Positions 19,805 through 30,477 of a DNA stretch of 64,000 nucleotides are shown here, one piece after another. Position 1 is the stretch's first letter. Every line of letters starts with the position of its first letter. Source of the stretch: Rhodococcoides trifolii. Lineage in GTDB: Bacteria > Actinomycetota > Actinomycetes > Mycobacteriales > Mycobacteriaceae. Made by a program: the position numbers and the translations under genes. Under the pieces are notes generated by a model. The model saw only the letters and a list, made by a program, of their open reading frames with translations. It had not been told where the DNA came from and did no database searches. Where the stretch lies: the NCBI RefSeq assembly GCF_014635345.1, contig NZ_BMCU01000004.1, positions 310,001-374,000 on the forward strand, written 5' to 3'.

Positions 19805-20893
19805 CTAGTCGAACGGCCCCGAAATGCTCGCTTCGGCCATGCGCGACAAACCTTCTCGAATGTGACGCGCCCACAACCCACCGATGCCCTCGACGGACTG
19901 CAGGTCTGCGGCGGTGGCCGCGAGCAGCGTCTGCAGTGTGCCGAACGACTGCACGAGCCGGTTGATCTGGCTGAACTGCAATCGCGGAACACGGGTCAGC
20001 ACACGGTATCCGCGCGGACTCATCGGTGAATCCAGCGCCTCGATGGTGCCCGGGTACCCGAAGGTGCGGGCCAGCATCGTGAGGTCGAGCAGGTCGACGT
20101 CGGTGAGTTTGTCGAGTGCCCCGAGGGTGCGTTCGACGTTGGTGGTGCTGGCCGGCTCGGTGCCCGCGAGGTAGTCCCGCACGACGAGCTGGCGGGCAAT
20201 GTCGTTGTCGCCCACCAACTCTTCGAGTTGCAGCGCCAATTGCCTTCCGTCCGTTCCGAGTTCGAGCACGTTCTGCTCGATCTCCACGGACACCCGTCGC
20301 ACCATCTCGAGCCGCTGGGCGACGGTCAACGCGTCGCGCAGGGTCACGAAGTCCTCGATCTCCACGACCGAGAGTTGGCGCGTCACTTCGTCGAGTCGCG
20401 CCTTGTATCGCTCGAGCGTGGCGACGGCCTGGTTGGCGCGCGAGAGGATCGTGGCCGACCCTTCGATCACGTGCCGCACGCCGGCGACGTAGACGCTGAC
20501 GATGCTCATCGACTGGCTCACCGAGACCACGGGATACCCGGTCTCCATGGCGGTGCGTTCCGCGGCGCGGTGCCGGGTGCCGGATTCGACGGTGGCGATG
20601 GTGTGGTCGGGAACGAGTTGGACGTTGGCGCGGACGATGCGCTTGCCGTCCGTCGACAACACGACGGCGCCGTCCATCTTCGACAACTCACGCAGCCGGG
20701 TGGGGGCGAATTCGACGTCGAGCACGAAGCCGCCGTCGCAGAGGTTCTCGACTCGGTCGTCGTAGCCGAGGACGATCAGCCCACCGGTGCGACCGCGGAG
20801 GATCCGTTCGAGCCCGTCCCGGAGGTCGGTGCCCGGTGCGAGGCTGGCGATGGTGTCGCGAAGGGCAGCCGGTGGCAACAGCAGATCGCTCAT
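19805..20893 (-). CDS. disA: DNA integrity scanning protein / diadenylate cyclase DisA
   Basis: 362 residues. Makes c-di-AMP from two ATP. N-terminal DAC domain with both catalytic motifs, DGAVVLS and [11 protein letters not shown]; a central helical spine (residues about 145-290); and a C-terminal helix-hairpin-helix region ([19 protein letters not shown]) that binds branched DNA. Followed by radA upstream on the same strand, the conserved disA-radA pairing in which RadA is a known modulator of DisA. Confidence 0.97.
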   Translation of the reverse strand: MSDLLLPPAALRDTIASLAPGTDLRDGLERILRGRTGGLIVLGYDDRVENLCDGGFVLDVEFAPTRLRELSKMDGAVVLSTDGKRIVRANVQLVPDHTIATVESGTRHRAAERTAMETGYPVVSVSQSMSIVSVYVAGVRHVIEGSATILSRANQAVATLERYKARLDEVTRQLSVVEIEDFVTLRDALTVAQRLEMVRRVSVEIEQNVLELGTDGRQLALQLEELVGDNDIARQLVVRDYLAGTEPASTTNVERTLGALDKLTDVDLLDLTMLARTFGYPGTIEALDSPMSPRGYRVLTRVPRLQFSQINRLVQSFGTLQTLLAATAADLQSVEGIGGLWARHIREGLSRMAEASISGPFD

Positions 20894-20950
20894 GTCCGCC
20901 CTCCTCCTCGACGCTGTGGTCGGCTCCCGTAGCCGACCTCGTCGTCAAGG

Positions 20951-22372
20951 TTACCCGGGGGCGTCCGGCTCTCCGCGTCGACGCACGTCCAGACCGGCCG
21001 CCCGCAGGGCACTGCCCATGTCGGAGACGCGGTGAATTCGCATTCCCGACGGCGTCTCACCCGGCACGTCGGGCACGATCGCAGAGGTGAATCCGAGCCG
21101 TGCTGCCTCCGCCAACCGGCGGTCCACGCCGGTGACGCGGCGGATCTCGCCGGCCAGGCCCACTTCCCCGAGCACGACGGTGTGGGCGGGGAGTGGCTTG
21201 TCGCGATGCGCGGAGGTGACGGCCAATGCCAACGCCAGATCGACCGCGGGCTCGGTGGTCCGCATGCCCCCCACGGTGGCGGCGTAGACCTCCTTGTCGG
21301 CGACCTTCACGTTGCACCGCTTCTCGAGAACGGCGAGAATCATCGCGACCCGAGCGTGGTCGAGTCCGCTGACGGCGCGGCGCGGTGTCGGCATCTGGGT
21401 CGTGGCCACGAGCGCCTGAACTTCCGCCGGTAGTGGGCGTTTGCCGTCCATCGTGACGGTGACGGCGGTGCCTGCCACGCTGTCGTCGCGGTGGTGCATG
21501 AACAATCCCGACGGATCGCTGACCTCGCGAATGCCACCCTCACGCAACTCGAAGCAGCCGACCTCGTCGGCCGCGCCGAAGCGATTCTTGATGCCGCGCA
21601 CCATGCGCAGCGTGGAGTGTTTGTCGCCCTCGAAGTGCAGCACCACGTCGACGAGGTGTTCGAGCGAGCGGGGGCCGGCCACCGCGCCGTCCTTGGTGAC
21701 GTGACCGACGAGCAGGACCGCGATCCCGCTCGTCTTCGCGAGAGTGGTGAGCGCCGAGGTGACGGCGCGTACCTGCGTGACGCCACCGATGACGCCGTCG
21801 ACATCCGCGGCCAGCATCGTCTGCACGGAGTCGATGATCAGCAGTGTCGGCGCAACCTGATCGACGTGACCGAAGATGGTGGCGAGGTCGGATTCGGCTG
21901 CGAGATAGACCCTTTCGTGCACGGCGCCAGTGCGGTCGGCGCGCAGGCGAACCTGCCCGGCCGACTCCTCCGCGGTGACGTAGAGCGCGCGATCGGTGTC
22001 GCTGCGCTCGGCCCACCGCCGCACTACCTCGAGCAGAAGCGTCGACTTGCCCACGCCGGGTTCACCCGCGAGCAGGACCACCGAGCCTGGTACGACGCCG
22101 CCGCCCAGAACGCGGTCGAGCTCGCCGATGCCCGTCGTCTTGGCGATGGACGCGACGCTGCTGACCTTCGTGAGAGGCATGGCCGGCGAGGTGGGGACCA
22201 TGGCGCCGGTGCCCGATCGCAGGCCGCTCGCACCGGGGCGCGACGCGACGGGGGCGAGGACGGAGACTTCGTCCATCGAACCCCAGGTGTTGCATTCGGG
22301 GCAGCGGCCGACCCATTTGGAGACGGTGTGCTGACACGACGAGCACCGGAAACTGGTTCTAGCTTTGGCCAC
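20951..22372 (-). CDS. radA: DNA repair protein RadA/Sms
   Basis: 473 residues. N-terminal C4 zinc finger ([21 protein letters not shown]), RecA-like ATPase with Walker [12 protein letters not shown], the RadA-specific KNRFG motif ([16 protein letters not shown]), and a C-terminal Lon-protease-like domain. Processes recombination intermediates as a branch-migration helicase. It is 57 bases upstream of disA on the same strand, so co-transcription is likely. Confidence 0.97.
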   Translation of the reverse strand: MAKARTSFRCSSCQHTVSKWVGRCPECNTWGSMDEVSVLAPVASRPGASGLRSGTGAMVPTSPAMPLTKVSSVASIAKTTGIGELDRVLGGGVVPGSVVLLAGEPGVGKSTLLLEVVRRWAERSDTDRALYVTAEESAGQVRLRADRTGAVHERVYLAAESDLATIFGHVDQVAPTLLIIDSVQTMLAADVDGVIGGVTQVRAVTSALTTLAKTSGIAVLLVGHVTKDGAVAGPRSLEHLVDVVLHFEGDKHSTLRMVRGIKNRFGAADEVGCFELREGGIREVSDPSGLFMHHRDDSVAGTAVTVTMDGKRPLPAEVQALVATTQMPTPRRAVSGLDHARVAMILAVLEKRCNVKVADKEVYAATVGGMRTTEPAVDLALALAVTSAHRDKPLPAHTVVLGEVGLAGEIRRVTGVDRRLAEAARLGFTSAIVPDVPGETPSGMRIHRVSDMGSALRAAGLDVRRRGEPDAPG

Positions 22373-22408
22373 GTTCGCAGCCTAGAACCGGGTACCGACA
22401 AGTCGGAG

Positions 22409-22430
22409 CGACCGGCCTCCGGCCTGCCCG
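22409..22430 (-). repeat. Repeat family A, copy 3
   Basis: Minus-orientation copy of the 22-bp element (core CCGGCCTCCGGCC) in the short gap between lpqE's end and the radA start. Confidence 0.65.
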
Positions 22431-22439
22431 GCAGACTGC

Positions 22440-23042
22440 CTAGCCTTCTTCTTCGGCCGGACCCGACTGCTCGTTCACGACGCGAGGCGTGGGCCCGGCG
22501 TCGACCGGGACGTTGACGACGACGTCGCCCGCACGCTCGAACGAGAAGGTCATCGGGACGGTCAAGCCGGGGCGAACGTCGGCGGACAGACCGTCCAGCT
22601 CGACGAGAACACTCGACGACGGTTCAGTCGGGTCGGTGGGCTGCTGCTCGGCCGGTGCGCCGGCGGCGAGTGCGGCCTGAGCCGGGATCTCGATGCTGCC
22701 GGGGGTGCCCACGAGAGTGACCTGCTCGGCTGCTTCGGTGTCGATTCCGCGAAGGGTGTCGGAGAACTGCTCGCTGGTGTTGATGGCGGTGAAGATCAGC
22801 TCGGCCTTGCCGCCCTCGGTGAGCGAGTACTCGGCGCTGTTCGGGTAGGCCACGTGGACGTTGCGCATCGAGATGTTCGCGACGTTGGCGCCGTTGCCGT
22901 TGATCGCGGCGACCTGATTGGCCGTCTGCGCGATCTTGCCCGACCCACATGCGGTGAGCGCGAGGGTCGCAGCCGCGGCGAGAGCGAGGGCAGCGCCGAC
23001 TCGGCGGGTCCCACGACGTGTGGTGGCGGGGGATGCGGTCAC
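22440..23042 (-). CDS. lpqE: Lipoprotein LpqE-like
   Basis: 200 residues beginning at a GTG with GGAGG six bases upstream. A basic N-terminus, hydrophobic stretch ALALAAAATLALTAC with lipobox Cys, then an exported beta-sandwich-like domain. Its place between radA and carD is that of M. tuberculosis lpqE (Rv3584). It resembles copper-chaperone-like PCu_AC folds only loosely and carries no clear Met/His cluster, so no metal role is claimed. Function unknown. Confidence 0.8.
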   Translation of the reverse strand: MTASPATTRRGTRRVGAALALAAAATLALTACGSGKIAQTANQVAAINGNGANVANISMRNVHVAYPNSAEYSLTEGGKAELIFTAINTSEQFSDTLRGIDTEAAEQVTLVGTPGSIEIPAQAALAAGAPAEQQPTDPTEPSSSVLVELDGLSADVRPGLTVPMTFSFERAGDVVVNVPVDAGPTPRVVNEQSGPAEEEG

Positions 23043-23291
23043 GTTCGTCCTCCAGTGCGAAGCCGGCCAAGAAGTCGCCGTCGCACGGCGTCCACTAGGG
23101 AGGGTAGTAGACGGCGTCGCCGGTCGCTTTCGCGGCATCGGTGTGCACCGATTCCGGAGTGTCGTGACGCCGTGTCGCCAAAGCCCGAACCCTGTTGGCA
23201 ATGCACGTATCTCGGCCCCTGTCAACCCCACGGGGTGGTCCTTGGTGCCCCTGACCTGCACCGTTGATGTACCGCCCCCGTCGAACCGTGT

Positions 23292-23813
<522 letters not shown>

Positions 23814-23845
23814 CACGCGCTCTTGTAAAGACTGAAGTCACGAAG

Positions 23846-23880
23846 AAGGCGCCGGACGGTTCGACTCGTCCGGCGCCTTT
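23846..23880 (+). terminator. Terminator after carD
   Basis: AAGGCGCCGGAC and GTCCGGCGCCTTT form a perfect 10-bp GC stem extended by A-T pairs, with a 10-base loop and a short T-tract. It isolates carD from ispF. Confidence 0.88.
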
Positions 23881-23964
23881 CTCGTGTCGCGTTCGCGGTG
23901 GGCTCCGCTCAGCCCCGCCCCACCGAGCCACGCACCCCAACTCGAACCCCGGAAAGGAACCGCT

Positions 23965-24441
23965 GTGCGCGTCGGAATCGGCACGGACGTCCATCCCATC
24001 GAACCGGGCCGCCCCTGCTGGATGGCGGGCCTGCTGTTCGAGGACGCCGACGGCTGCGCGGGACACTCCGACGGTGACGTCGCCAGCCACGCCCTCTGTG
24101 ACGCGTTGCTCTCCGCCGCCGGCCTCGGAGACCTGGGTTCGGTGTTCGGTACCGGCCGGCCCGAATGGGACGGCGTCAGCGGCGCCACCATGCTGATGCA
24201 CGTGCGGCAGCTGCTGATCGAGAACGGTCTGAAGATCGGCAACGCGGCCGTGCAGGTGATCGGCAACCGACCGAAGATCGGCCCACGGCGCGACGAGGCT
24301 CAGGCGCTCCTCACCAACGTGCTCGGCGCTCCGGTGTCCGTCTCCGCGACGACGACCGACGGTCTCGGCCTCACCGGACGAGGCGAAGGCATCGCCGCCG
24401 TCGCCACCGCATTGGTCCTCGACATCGATCCCGGCCGGTAG
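23965..24441 (+). CDS. ispF: 2-C-methyl-D-erythritol 2,4-cyclodiphosphate synthase
   Basis: 158 residues. MEP-pathway enzyme for isoprenoids. N-terminal [11 protein letters not shown] carries the metal-binding Asp-x-His, [14 protein letters not shown] the second His site, and [17 protein letters not shown] the C-terminal signature. GTG start with GGAAAGGA upstream. The usual upstream partner ispD is absent: only a terminator lies between carD and this gene. Followed 11 bases later by cysS. Confidence 0.95.
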   Translation: MRVGIGTDVHPIEPGRPCWMAGLLFEDADGCAGHSDGDVASHALCDALLSAAGLGDLGSVFGTGRPEWDGVSGATMLMHVRQLLIENGLKIGNAAVQVIGNRPKIGPRRDEAQALLTNVLGAPVSVSATTTDGLGLTGRGEGIAAVATALVLDIDPGR

Positions 24442-24452
24442 GATCGACGGTC

Positions 24453-25847
24453 GTGACCCTGCGCTTCTACGACACCGAGACCAGGGCCGTGCGTGAGTTC
24501 ACTCCGCTGGCCCCCGGACACGCGTCGGTCTATCTCTGCGGGGCAACGGTGCAAGGTGAGCCCCACATCGGTCACATTCGAAGCGGCGTGGCGTTCGACG
24601 TTCTGCGCCGGTGGCTGCTGGCTCACGACTACGACGTAGCCTTCGTTCGCAACGTCACCGACATCGACGACAAGATCCTCAACAAGGCTGCCGCTGCGGG
24701 ACGCCCATGGTGGGAATGGGCCGCGACGTACGAGCGGGCGTTCACCGCTGCCTACGACAAGCTCGGTGTGCTGCCGCCGTCGGCCGAACCGCGCGCGACG
24801 GGCCACATCACGCAGATGATCGAGCTGATCACCCGCCTGATCGACTCCGGTCACGCCTACGCCGCCGAGGGCGACGTCTACTTCGACGTGATGAGTTGGC
24901 CCAAGTACGGCGAATTGTCCGGACACAGGATCGACGACGTCCATCAGGGCGAGAGCACCTTGACCGGTAAGCGGGACCAGCGCGACTTCACGCTGTGGAA
25001 GGCCGCGAAGCCCGGCGAGCCGTCGTGGCCGACGCCGTGGGGCCGCGGACGCCCCGGCTGGCACCTCGAATGCTCGGCCATGGCCGAGGCCTACCTCGGC
25101 TCCGAGTTCGACATCCACTGCGGCGGGCTGGATCTGGTGTTCCCGCACCACGAGAACGAGATCGCTCAATCTCGGGCTGCTGGAGACGGTTTCGCGCAGA
25201 CCTGGCTGCACAACGGCTGGGTCACGATGAGCGGCGAGAAGATGTCGAAATCGCTCGGCAACGTCGTCTCCATCCCGAACATGCTCGACACCGTTCGGGC
25301 GCAGGAACTTCGGTACTACCTCGGTAGTGCGCACTACCGATCGATGCTCGAATACTCGGAGGCTGCGCTACTCGAAGCGGCCAGCGCGTACCAGAGCATC
25401 GAGGCGTTCGTGCTCAAGACCGCCGAGCGTGCGGGCGAGGTTCCGGTCGGAACCTGGACGGACGTGTTCGCCGAAGCGCTGGACGACGATCTCGGAGTTC
25501 CCAAGGCGCTGGCGGAGATTCACGGGCGTCGACGCGAGGGCAACAAGGCGTTGGCGGCCGGGGATCTCGATTCTGCCGTCGCCATCGCATCGCAGATCCG
25601 GGCGATGATGGGCATTCTCGGCGTCGATCCGCTCGACGAGCACTGGGTTGCGCCGGGATCGTCGTCGGCCGAGCGGGCGGCGCTGGACGTCCTCATCGGC
25701 GACGATCTGGTTCTGCGCGCAGAGGCGAAAGCCACCAAGGATTGGCCGACGGCCGATCGCATTCGTGACCGACTCGCCAAAGCCGGCGTCGAGGTCACCG
25801 ACACCCCGAACGGACCGGAATGGTCTGTCGGACAAACGGAGAAGTAA
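24453..25847 (+). CDS. cysS: Cysteinyl-tRNA synthetase
   Basis: 464 residues, class I synthetase. Zinc/Cys region and HIGH motif in [17 protein letters not shown], the KMSKS motif in [13 protein letters not shown], and [11 protein letters not shown] zinc ligands. Length and the C-terminal DALR-like helical domain favour CysRS over the shorter paralogue MshC (mycothiol ligase). GTG start chosen because it gives [13 protein letters not shown]. Confidence 0.95.
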   Translation: MTLRFYDTETRAVREFTPLAPGHASVYLCGATVQGEPHIGHIRSGVAFDVLRRWLLAHDYDVAFVRNVTDIDDKILNKAAAAGRPWWEWAATYERAFTAAYDKLGVLPPSAEPRATGHITQMIELITRLIDSGHAYAAEGDVYFDVMSWPKYGELSGHRIDDVHQGESTLTGKRDQRDFTLWKAAKPGEPSWPTPWGRGRPGWHLECSAMAEAYLGSEFDIHCGGLDLVFPHHENEIAQSRAAGDGFAQTWLHNGWVTMSGEKMSKSLGNVVSIPNMLDTVRAQELRYYLGSAHYRSMLEYSEAALLEAASAYQSIEAFVLKTAERAGEVPVGTWTDVFAEALDDDLGVPKALAEIHGRRREGNKALAAGDLDSAVAIASQIRAMMGILGVDPLDEHWVAPGSSSAERAALDVLIGDDLVLRAEAKATKDWPTADRIRDRLAKAGVEVTDTPNGPEWSVGQTEK

Positions 25848-25850
25848 ATC

Positions 25851-26822
25851 ATGGCAGGTAACTCGGCACGGCGCGGCGCAGTCCGCAAGGACGGAACCAA
25901 GAAGGGCCAGGTCATCGGGTCCGGCGGTAAGCGGACCAAGGGGCTCGAAGGTCGTAAGGCCACTCCGCCGGCCAGCGAGCGCACCAAGCACCCTGCGGCT
26001 CGGCGCGCGCGTGCCGCCGAACGCGCAACCGCGCCGTCCGGTGGCGGCGGCAACCGGGGACGCGCGCCGGTCCGCAAGACCGAGGACGGTCCCGAGAACG
26101 TGCTCGGTCGCAACCCGGTGGTCGAGTGCCTGCGTGCCGGGGTTCCGGCGACCGCGCTGTACGTCGCGTCGGGTACCGAAGCCGACGACCGGCTGAAGGA
26201 GAGCGTGCAGCTCGCCGCCGAAGCCGGTATTTCGATTCTCGAGGTGTCGCGCACCGATCTGGATCGTATGAGCGCCAACGGAATGCACCAAGGCATCGCC
26301 CTGCAGGTGCCGCCGTACCGCTACGCCCATCCGGACGATCTCGTCTCGCACGCTCGCACCCGTCAGGAACCCGCGCTGCTGGTGGCGCTGGACAACATCA
26401 CCGACCCGCGCAACCTCGGCGCCGTCGTGCGGTCGACCGCGGCGTTCGGCGGACACGGTGTGGTCATCCCGCAGCGACGAAGCGCGTCCGTGACTGCAGT
26501 CGCGTGGCGCACCAGCGCGGGAGCCGCGGCGCGTCTTCCCATCGCGCGCGCCACCAATCTCACTCGCACGCTCAAGGATTGGCAGGACAAGGGCATTCTC
26601 GTCGTCGGACTGGACGCCGACGGTGACACCACCCTCGACGAGTTCGACGGCAGCGGACCCGTTGTCGTGGTCGTGGGTTCGGAGGGCAAGGGCCTTTCGC
26701 GCCTCGTCCGCGACACCTGCGATCACATCCTCTCGATCCCGATGGCGGGGCCGGTGGAGTCGCTGAACGCCTCCGTCGCCGCGGGTGTGGTGCTGGCGGA
26801 CATTGCGCGGAGTCGGCGGTAG
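25851..26822 (+). CDS. rlmB: 23S rRNA (guanosine-2'-O-)-methyltransferase RlmB-type (SpoU/TrmH)
   Basis: 323 residues. A Lys/Arg-rich disordered N-terminus of about 80 residues, the SpoU substrate-binding domain beginning [11 protein letters not shown], and a trefoil-knot catalytic domain with [26 protein letters not shown] and [14 protein letters not shown] motifs. Methylates G2251 of 23S rRNA in the family's best-known member. Starts 3 bases after cysS. Confidence 0.92.
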   Translation: MAGNSARRGAVRKDGTKKGQVIGSGGKRTKGLEGRKATPPASERTKHPAARRARAAERATAPSGGGGNRGRAPVRKTEDGPENVLGRNPVVECLRAGVPATALYVASGTEADDRLKESVQLAAEAGISILEVSRTDLDRMSANGMHQGIALQVPPYRYAHPDDLVSHARTRQEPALLVALDNITDPRNLGAVVRSTAAFGGHGVVIPQRRSASVTAVAWRTSAGAAARLPIARATNLTRTLKDWQDKGILVVGLDADGDTTLDEFDGSGPVVVVVGSEGKGLSRLVRDTCDHILSIPMAGPVESLNASVAAGVVLADIARSRR

Positions 26823-26834
26823 CTGATCGTTTCT

Positions 26835-26885
26835 GACTCAGGGGCACCCTCACGTCGACAGATCGACTGAATGTGCCCCTCAGTC
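26835..26885. repeat. Repeat family B, copy 1
   Basis: 51-bp palindrome between the convergent ends of rlmB and the response regulator: outer arms GACT...AGTC, middle GGGGCA...TGCCCC, inner GTCGA-CAGA-TCGAC. Could act as a bidirectional transcription stop. Confidence 0.75.
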
Positions 26886-26902
26886 CGAGAACCGGGTGAC
26901 CC

Positions 26903-27517
26903 TCAGATCCACCCCAACTCCGACGCCACCGTCCACGCCGTGTTCTTGCCGTTGACACCGAGTTTGGTCATGGCCGACGACGTGTAGTTGCGAACCGTGC
27001 CCTCACCGATCCCGAGGGTGCGGGCGACGGCGGCGGTGGTCGCGCCGCTACGGAACAGCTCGAGAATCTGCCGCTCGCGATCGGTCAGCGGTGATTCCCC
27101 GGCGAACATGGCGTCTTCGGCGATCTGCGGATCCACGTAGCGCCCGCCGCCATGGACCGTTCGAATGACGGACGCCAGCGTGGTGCCGGGAGTGTCCTTC
27201 GTCGCGAAACCCTGTGCGCCGGCGTCGAGTGCGCGGCGCAGATAGCCCGGCTTTCCCTGGCTGGTGAGCATGACGATGGGACGTTGACTGCCGGCCGTGC
27301 GCAGTGCGGCGGCCGTGGAGAGTCCGTCCATGCCGGGCATGGCGATGTCCAACAACAGCACGTCGGCATCGAGGGTCGGGAGAGCATCCAACAGTGCTGC
27401 GCCACTGTCGTATTCGGCGATCACGGTGATGTCGGGCTGCAAGGACAGCAGCGCCCGGAGCGACTCGCGGATCAACCGTTCGTCGTCGATGAGGGCTATC
27501 CGAATCGCGTCGGTCAT
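26903..27517 (-). CDS. NarL/DesR-type response regulator
   Basis: 204 residues: receiver domain with acidic pocket Asp11/Asp12 and phospho-acceptor Asp57 (VLLLDIAMPGMDG), and a LuxR-type HTH (LTDRERQILELFRSGATTAAVARTLGIGEGTVRNY). Its start overlaps the histidine kinase gene by 4 bases, so it is the cognate partner. Downstream in the same operon order sits the ABC-2 exporter, the likely target. Confidence 0.92.
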   Translation of the reverse strand: MTDAIRIALIDDERLIRESLRALLSLQPDITVIAEYDSGAALLDALPTLDADVLLLDIAMPGMDGLSTAAALRTAGSQRPIVMLTSQGKPGYLRRALDAGAQGFATKDTPGTTLASVIRTVHGGGRYVDPQIAEDAMFAGESPLTDRERQILELFRSGATTAAVARTLGIGEGTVRNYTSSAMTKLGVNGKNTAWTVASELGWI

Positions 27518-28602
27518 CGGTGTTCCTCCTTCACGGGCACGCTGGCGACGACAGTGAAACAGCCGCCTTGGCGGCGAACCTCGAGCGTGCCGCCGATTGC
27601 GTCGACCCGCTCGCGCATCCCGTCGATGCCGGAGCCCGACCCGCGGGAGTTGCGGCCGCGGTGATCGTTAAGCACCTCGAGCCGTGCGCCGTCGCTGGTC
27701 CGCTGCACCGTGATCGACGCGTGCGTGGACCGGCCGTGGCGCAGGATGTTGGTGACGCTTTCTCGAACCACCCAGCCGAAGACGTCGTCGATCTCCGGCG
27801 GGAGGGCTTCGATCGAGTCGTCGACATCGGCGTCGACCCCGCTGGTGGACAACAGGTCTCGCGCGATCTGCACCTCACTGGCGAGGCCGGCGTGCCGGTG
27901 CCCTCGGACGATGGACCGCATGTCCGAGATCGCCTCGCGAGCAACGGTGTTGACCCGACGCATCTGATCCTGTGCAGCGGCGGAGTCGGTCTCGGCCACC
28001 GTCGCGGCGGTGTCGCTCTGGATTGCGATCACGGTCAGCGAGCGGCCGAGGATGTCGTGAAGATCGCGGTAGATGCGATCCTGTCCGGCGGCCACCGCAA
28101 GTCGTGCTGTCCGATGGGCATTCAGCTCCAACTCTTTTCGCAATTCGAGTGCCGTCGACAGCGCGACGAAGACGACCAGGACGATGAACGCGCGCCCGAG
28201 AATGTCGATGACATCGGATTCTTGCGCGGCGAGGTAGACCGTGATGAATGCGGTCACTCCGCAGACGGTGTACCCAGTGCGGGCCGGCCACACCAGGAGG
28301 CCGGCTCCGGCCGCCACGGCGGGAAGCGTCGACCACGCGGGACCGAAGACTCCCCACAGGGCCACGGCGGAGTACTGGCCGGCGATCAGCAACCACTTGC
28401 CGTGCGTGACCACTCGGTCTCGGGACGCAGCCCAGACGCAGGCCGAGATGGTGGCGACGAAGATCAGGAGCAGAACTGCAAGGAGGACGTGGTCCCCGGC
28501 CGTCGACCCGGTCGAGTCGGTCGACGCCAACGGGGTCAGAGCGTAGGCGGTGCAGGCGACGACAAGCGCAACGGCGAGAGATCTCGTGCCACCGGCCATC
28601 AC
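27514..28602 (-). CDS. DesK-type sensor histidine kinase
   Basis: 362 residues. N-terminal membrane region of about five to six helices, then a HisKA_3 phospho-acceptor (IYRDLHDILGRSL, His near residue 182) and an HATPase domain (WVVRESVTNILRHG, SGSGIDGMRERV). A short CTD and membrane-embedded sensor resemble DesK-like membrane-fluidity or cell-envelope sensors. The GTG at 28602 has GAGG 8 bases upstream; an ATG follows one codon later. Confidence 0.88.
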   Translation of the reverse strand: MMAGGTRSLAVALVVACTAYALTPLASTDSTGSTAGDHVLLAVLLLIFVATISACVWAASRDRVVTHGKWLLIAGQYSAVALWGVFGPAWSTLPAVAAGAGLLVWPARTGYTVCGVTAFITVYLAAQESDVIDILGRAFIVLVVFVALSTALELRKELELNAHRTARLAVAAGQDRIYRDLHDILGRSLTVIAIQSDTAATVAETDSAAAQDQMRRVNTVAREAISDMRSIVRGHRHAGLASEVQIARDLLSTSGVDADVDDSIEALPPEIDDVFGWVVRESVTNILRHGRSTHASITVQRTSDGARLEVLNDHRGRNSRGSGSGIDGMRERVDAIGGTLEVRRQGGCFTVVASVPVKEEHR

Positions 28603-28615
28603 AGGTGTGACCTCG

Positions 28616-29425
28616 TCACCGTCGTCGGGGGTCCCACCGGAACAACCGGCGACCCAGTGCAATCGAAAGTGCCGACCATCCGACGAGAATACCGACAGGC
28701 CCACTGCACTCACGGAACGCGGATACGAATCCGACGGCAGGGTGTGCTCCCGCACCGATGATGGAACCGAAGTTCTGGCCGGTCCAGGCGGTTCGGATGA
28801 TCTGTACCGTGGCCGTCAGCGGGGTGAACTGGCTGAACTGTGCAAGCGCCGTCGGCATCTCGGAGAGAGGAATCATGATGCCGGACAGCATCAGCAGCAC
28901 CACCATGATGGGCGTGATGATCCACATCGACATCTCCGCGCTGGGGAGAATGCCGGACAGGGCGATGGCCAGCAGTGCGAACGCGGCTGCGGCCAGGACG
29001 ATTCCGAGCAGAAGCAACGGTGCGTCGGCGGGTGCAGGCAGCTTCAGATAGACGATCCCGTATCCGATCAGTACCGCGACGACAGCCAAGGATGGGACCG
29101 ACGCACTCGTGGCCTCACCGGCGAAGATCGCGCTGTCGGGTAGAGAAGTGGACCGTAACCGTTTGTACACCAGTGCATCACGGCGGGACGTGGTCGAGTT
29201 GACCAGGTTGTACATCACGAAGAACAGGGCGAATCCGACGAACCCGGTCAGCATGAACTCCTCGCCCGGTATGCCTTCGACGGACGTGCGGCCCCGCGCG
29301 TTCAGGGAACCGAACACGCCGAACCCGAGCGGGAGGAGTGTGCCGACGAGCGCCACTCCGAGACGCTTCCAGAACACCTGCTGGCTGAGTAATAGTTGGC
29401 CGCGGGTGTACGTCAACCAGTTCAT
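28616..29425 (-). CDS. ABC-2 type exporter permease
   Basis: 269 residues with six predicted helices; the C-terminal helices contain PIMVVLLMLSGIMIPLSEMP, typical of ABC-2 permeases of the DrrB/NatB type. Start chosen at MNWLTYTRG; upstream frame is antisense to the ATPase gene. Overlaps the ATPase stop by 4 bases. Together with the ATPase and the two-component system it forms a four-gene unit typical of antibiotic/lipid-stress export modules. Confidence 0.88.
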   Translation of the reverse strand: MNWLTYTRGQLLLSQQVFWKRLGVALVGTLLPLGFGVFGSLNARGRTSVEGIPGEEFMLTGFVGFALFFVMYNLVNSTTSRRDALVYKRLRSTSLPDSAIFAGEATSASVPSLAVVAVLIGYGIVYLKLPAPADAPLLLLGIVLAAAAFALLAIALSGILPSAEMSMWIITPIMVVLLMLSGIMIPLSEMPTALAQFSQFTPLTATVQIIRTAWTGQNFGSIIGAGAHPAVGFVSAFRECSGPVGILVGWSALSIALGRRLFRWDPRRR

Positions 29426-30342
29426 CGCGCAACCTCCGTGATCGTGTCGAGGAACGACTGTTCGAGCGTGGACGCACCAACCCTGATGGATTCGAACTCG
29501 AGTCCCGCGCTCTGTGCCCACCGGAGCAGGTCGAGCAAGGCGGGTTGGGGATCGGCCGTCGTGAGAGAAATTCGGCCGCCGTCGACGGTGGCGTTCGAAC
29601 CTGCCGCGAGGGCAAGGCGCTGTGCGTCGTCGGCGCAGCGCAGGCTCAGATCGATGCGAGTCGAGCATCCGGTGGTGAAGTCGGCGAGAGGTCCTAGTCG
29701 CACGATGCGCCCGTTGTCGATGATGGCGATCTCGTCGGCCAGACGCTCGGCCTCCTCCATGTAATGCGTTGTCAGGACTACGGTCAGGCCGTCATCCACC
29801 ATGGCGGACAACAGCTCCCAGGTCTGGTGGCGGGCCGCTGGGTCCAGCCCGGTGGTCGGTTCGTCGAGGAATAGCAGGTCAGGTGTTCCGAGCAGAGCCA
29901 ACGCCAGATCGAGGCGTCGACGCTCGCCGCCGGACAACCGACCCACGGTGGTGCCGAGTTGTCTGTGCAGGGAGACCATTTCGACGGCCTCGTCGCGGTG
30001 TCGAGCTCGCGGTGTGAAGCGGCGCCACGCGTCGATGGTCTCGCCGACGGTCAGTCCGTCGAAGAATCCGGCGTCCTGCAACATGATTCCGATGCGATCG
30101 GCCACCTGCGCCCGGTCGGTGTGCGGGTCCTCGCCGAACAAACGAACTGAACCGGCCGTCGGGTGCATCATTCCGGTGGCGATGTCGATCGTGGTGGTCT
30201 TGCCGGCGCCGTTCGTACCGAGCAGGGCGAGCACGGTGCCCGAGCGAACGGTGAACGACACGTCGTCGACCGCCAGGTAGTCGTCGTACTTCTTGCTCAC
30301 GTTCGACAGTTGAACGACCGGTGCGTGCGATGTGGTGGTCAT
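29422..30342 (-). CDS. ABC exporter ATP-binding protein
   Basis: 306 residues. Walker A GTNGAGKTTT, Q-loop MLQDAGF, signature LSGGERRRL, Walker B LLFLDEPTTGLD and H-loop LTTHYMEEAERLA, followed by a C-terminal DUF4162-like tail. Start at MTTTSHAP is preceded by an AGAGGAACC stretch. Pairs with the adjacent ABC-2 permease. Substrate not evident. Confidence 0.92.
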   Translation of the reverse strand: MTTTSHAPVVQLSNVSKKYDDYLAVDDVSFTVRSGTVLALLGTNGAGKTTTIDIATGMMHPTAGSVRLFGEDPHTDRAQVADRIGIMLQDAGFFDGLTVGETIDAWRRFTPRARHRDEAVEMVSLHRQLGTTVGRLSGGERRRLDLALALLGTPDLLFLDEPTTGLDPAARHQTWELLSAMVDDGLTVVLTTHYMEEAERLADEIAIIDNGRIVRLGPLADFTTGCSTRIDLSLRCADDAQRLALAAGSNATVDGGRISLTTADPQPALLDLLRWAQSAGLEFESIRVGASTLEQSFLDTITEVAR

Positions 30343-30465
30343 CTGGTTCCTCTCCGTGGATGAGGACGACGTTAAATTCGGCAGGGTCACGCGGGTAGAG
30401 CGATTCCGTCGCGGGCGGGGTGCGCATTCGTCGATTTCGGGGTGCAAAGTGTCATCTTCGGCGCG

Positions 30466-30471
30466 TACGTT
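30466..30471 (+). promoter_or_regulatory. Candidate -10 for a leaderless SOUL transcript
   Basis: TACGTT lies 6 bases before the ATG at 30478, the spacing expected for a transcript starting at the start codon. No Shine-Dalgarno is seen. Confidence 0.45.
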
Positions 30472-30477
30472 GGGAAT

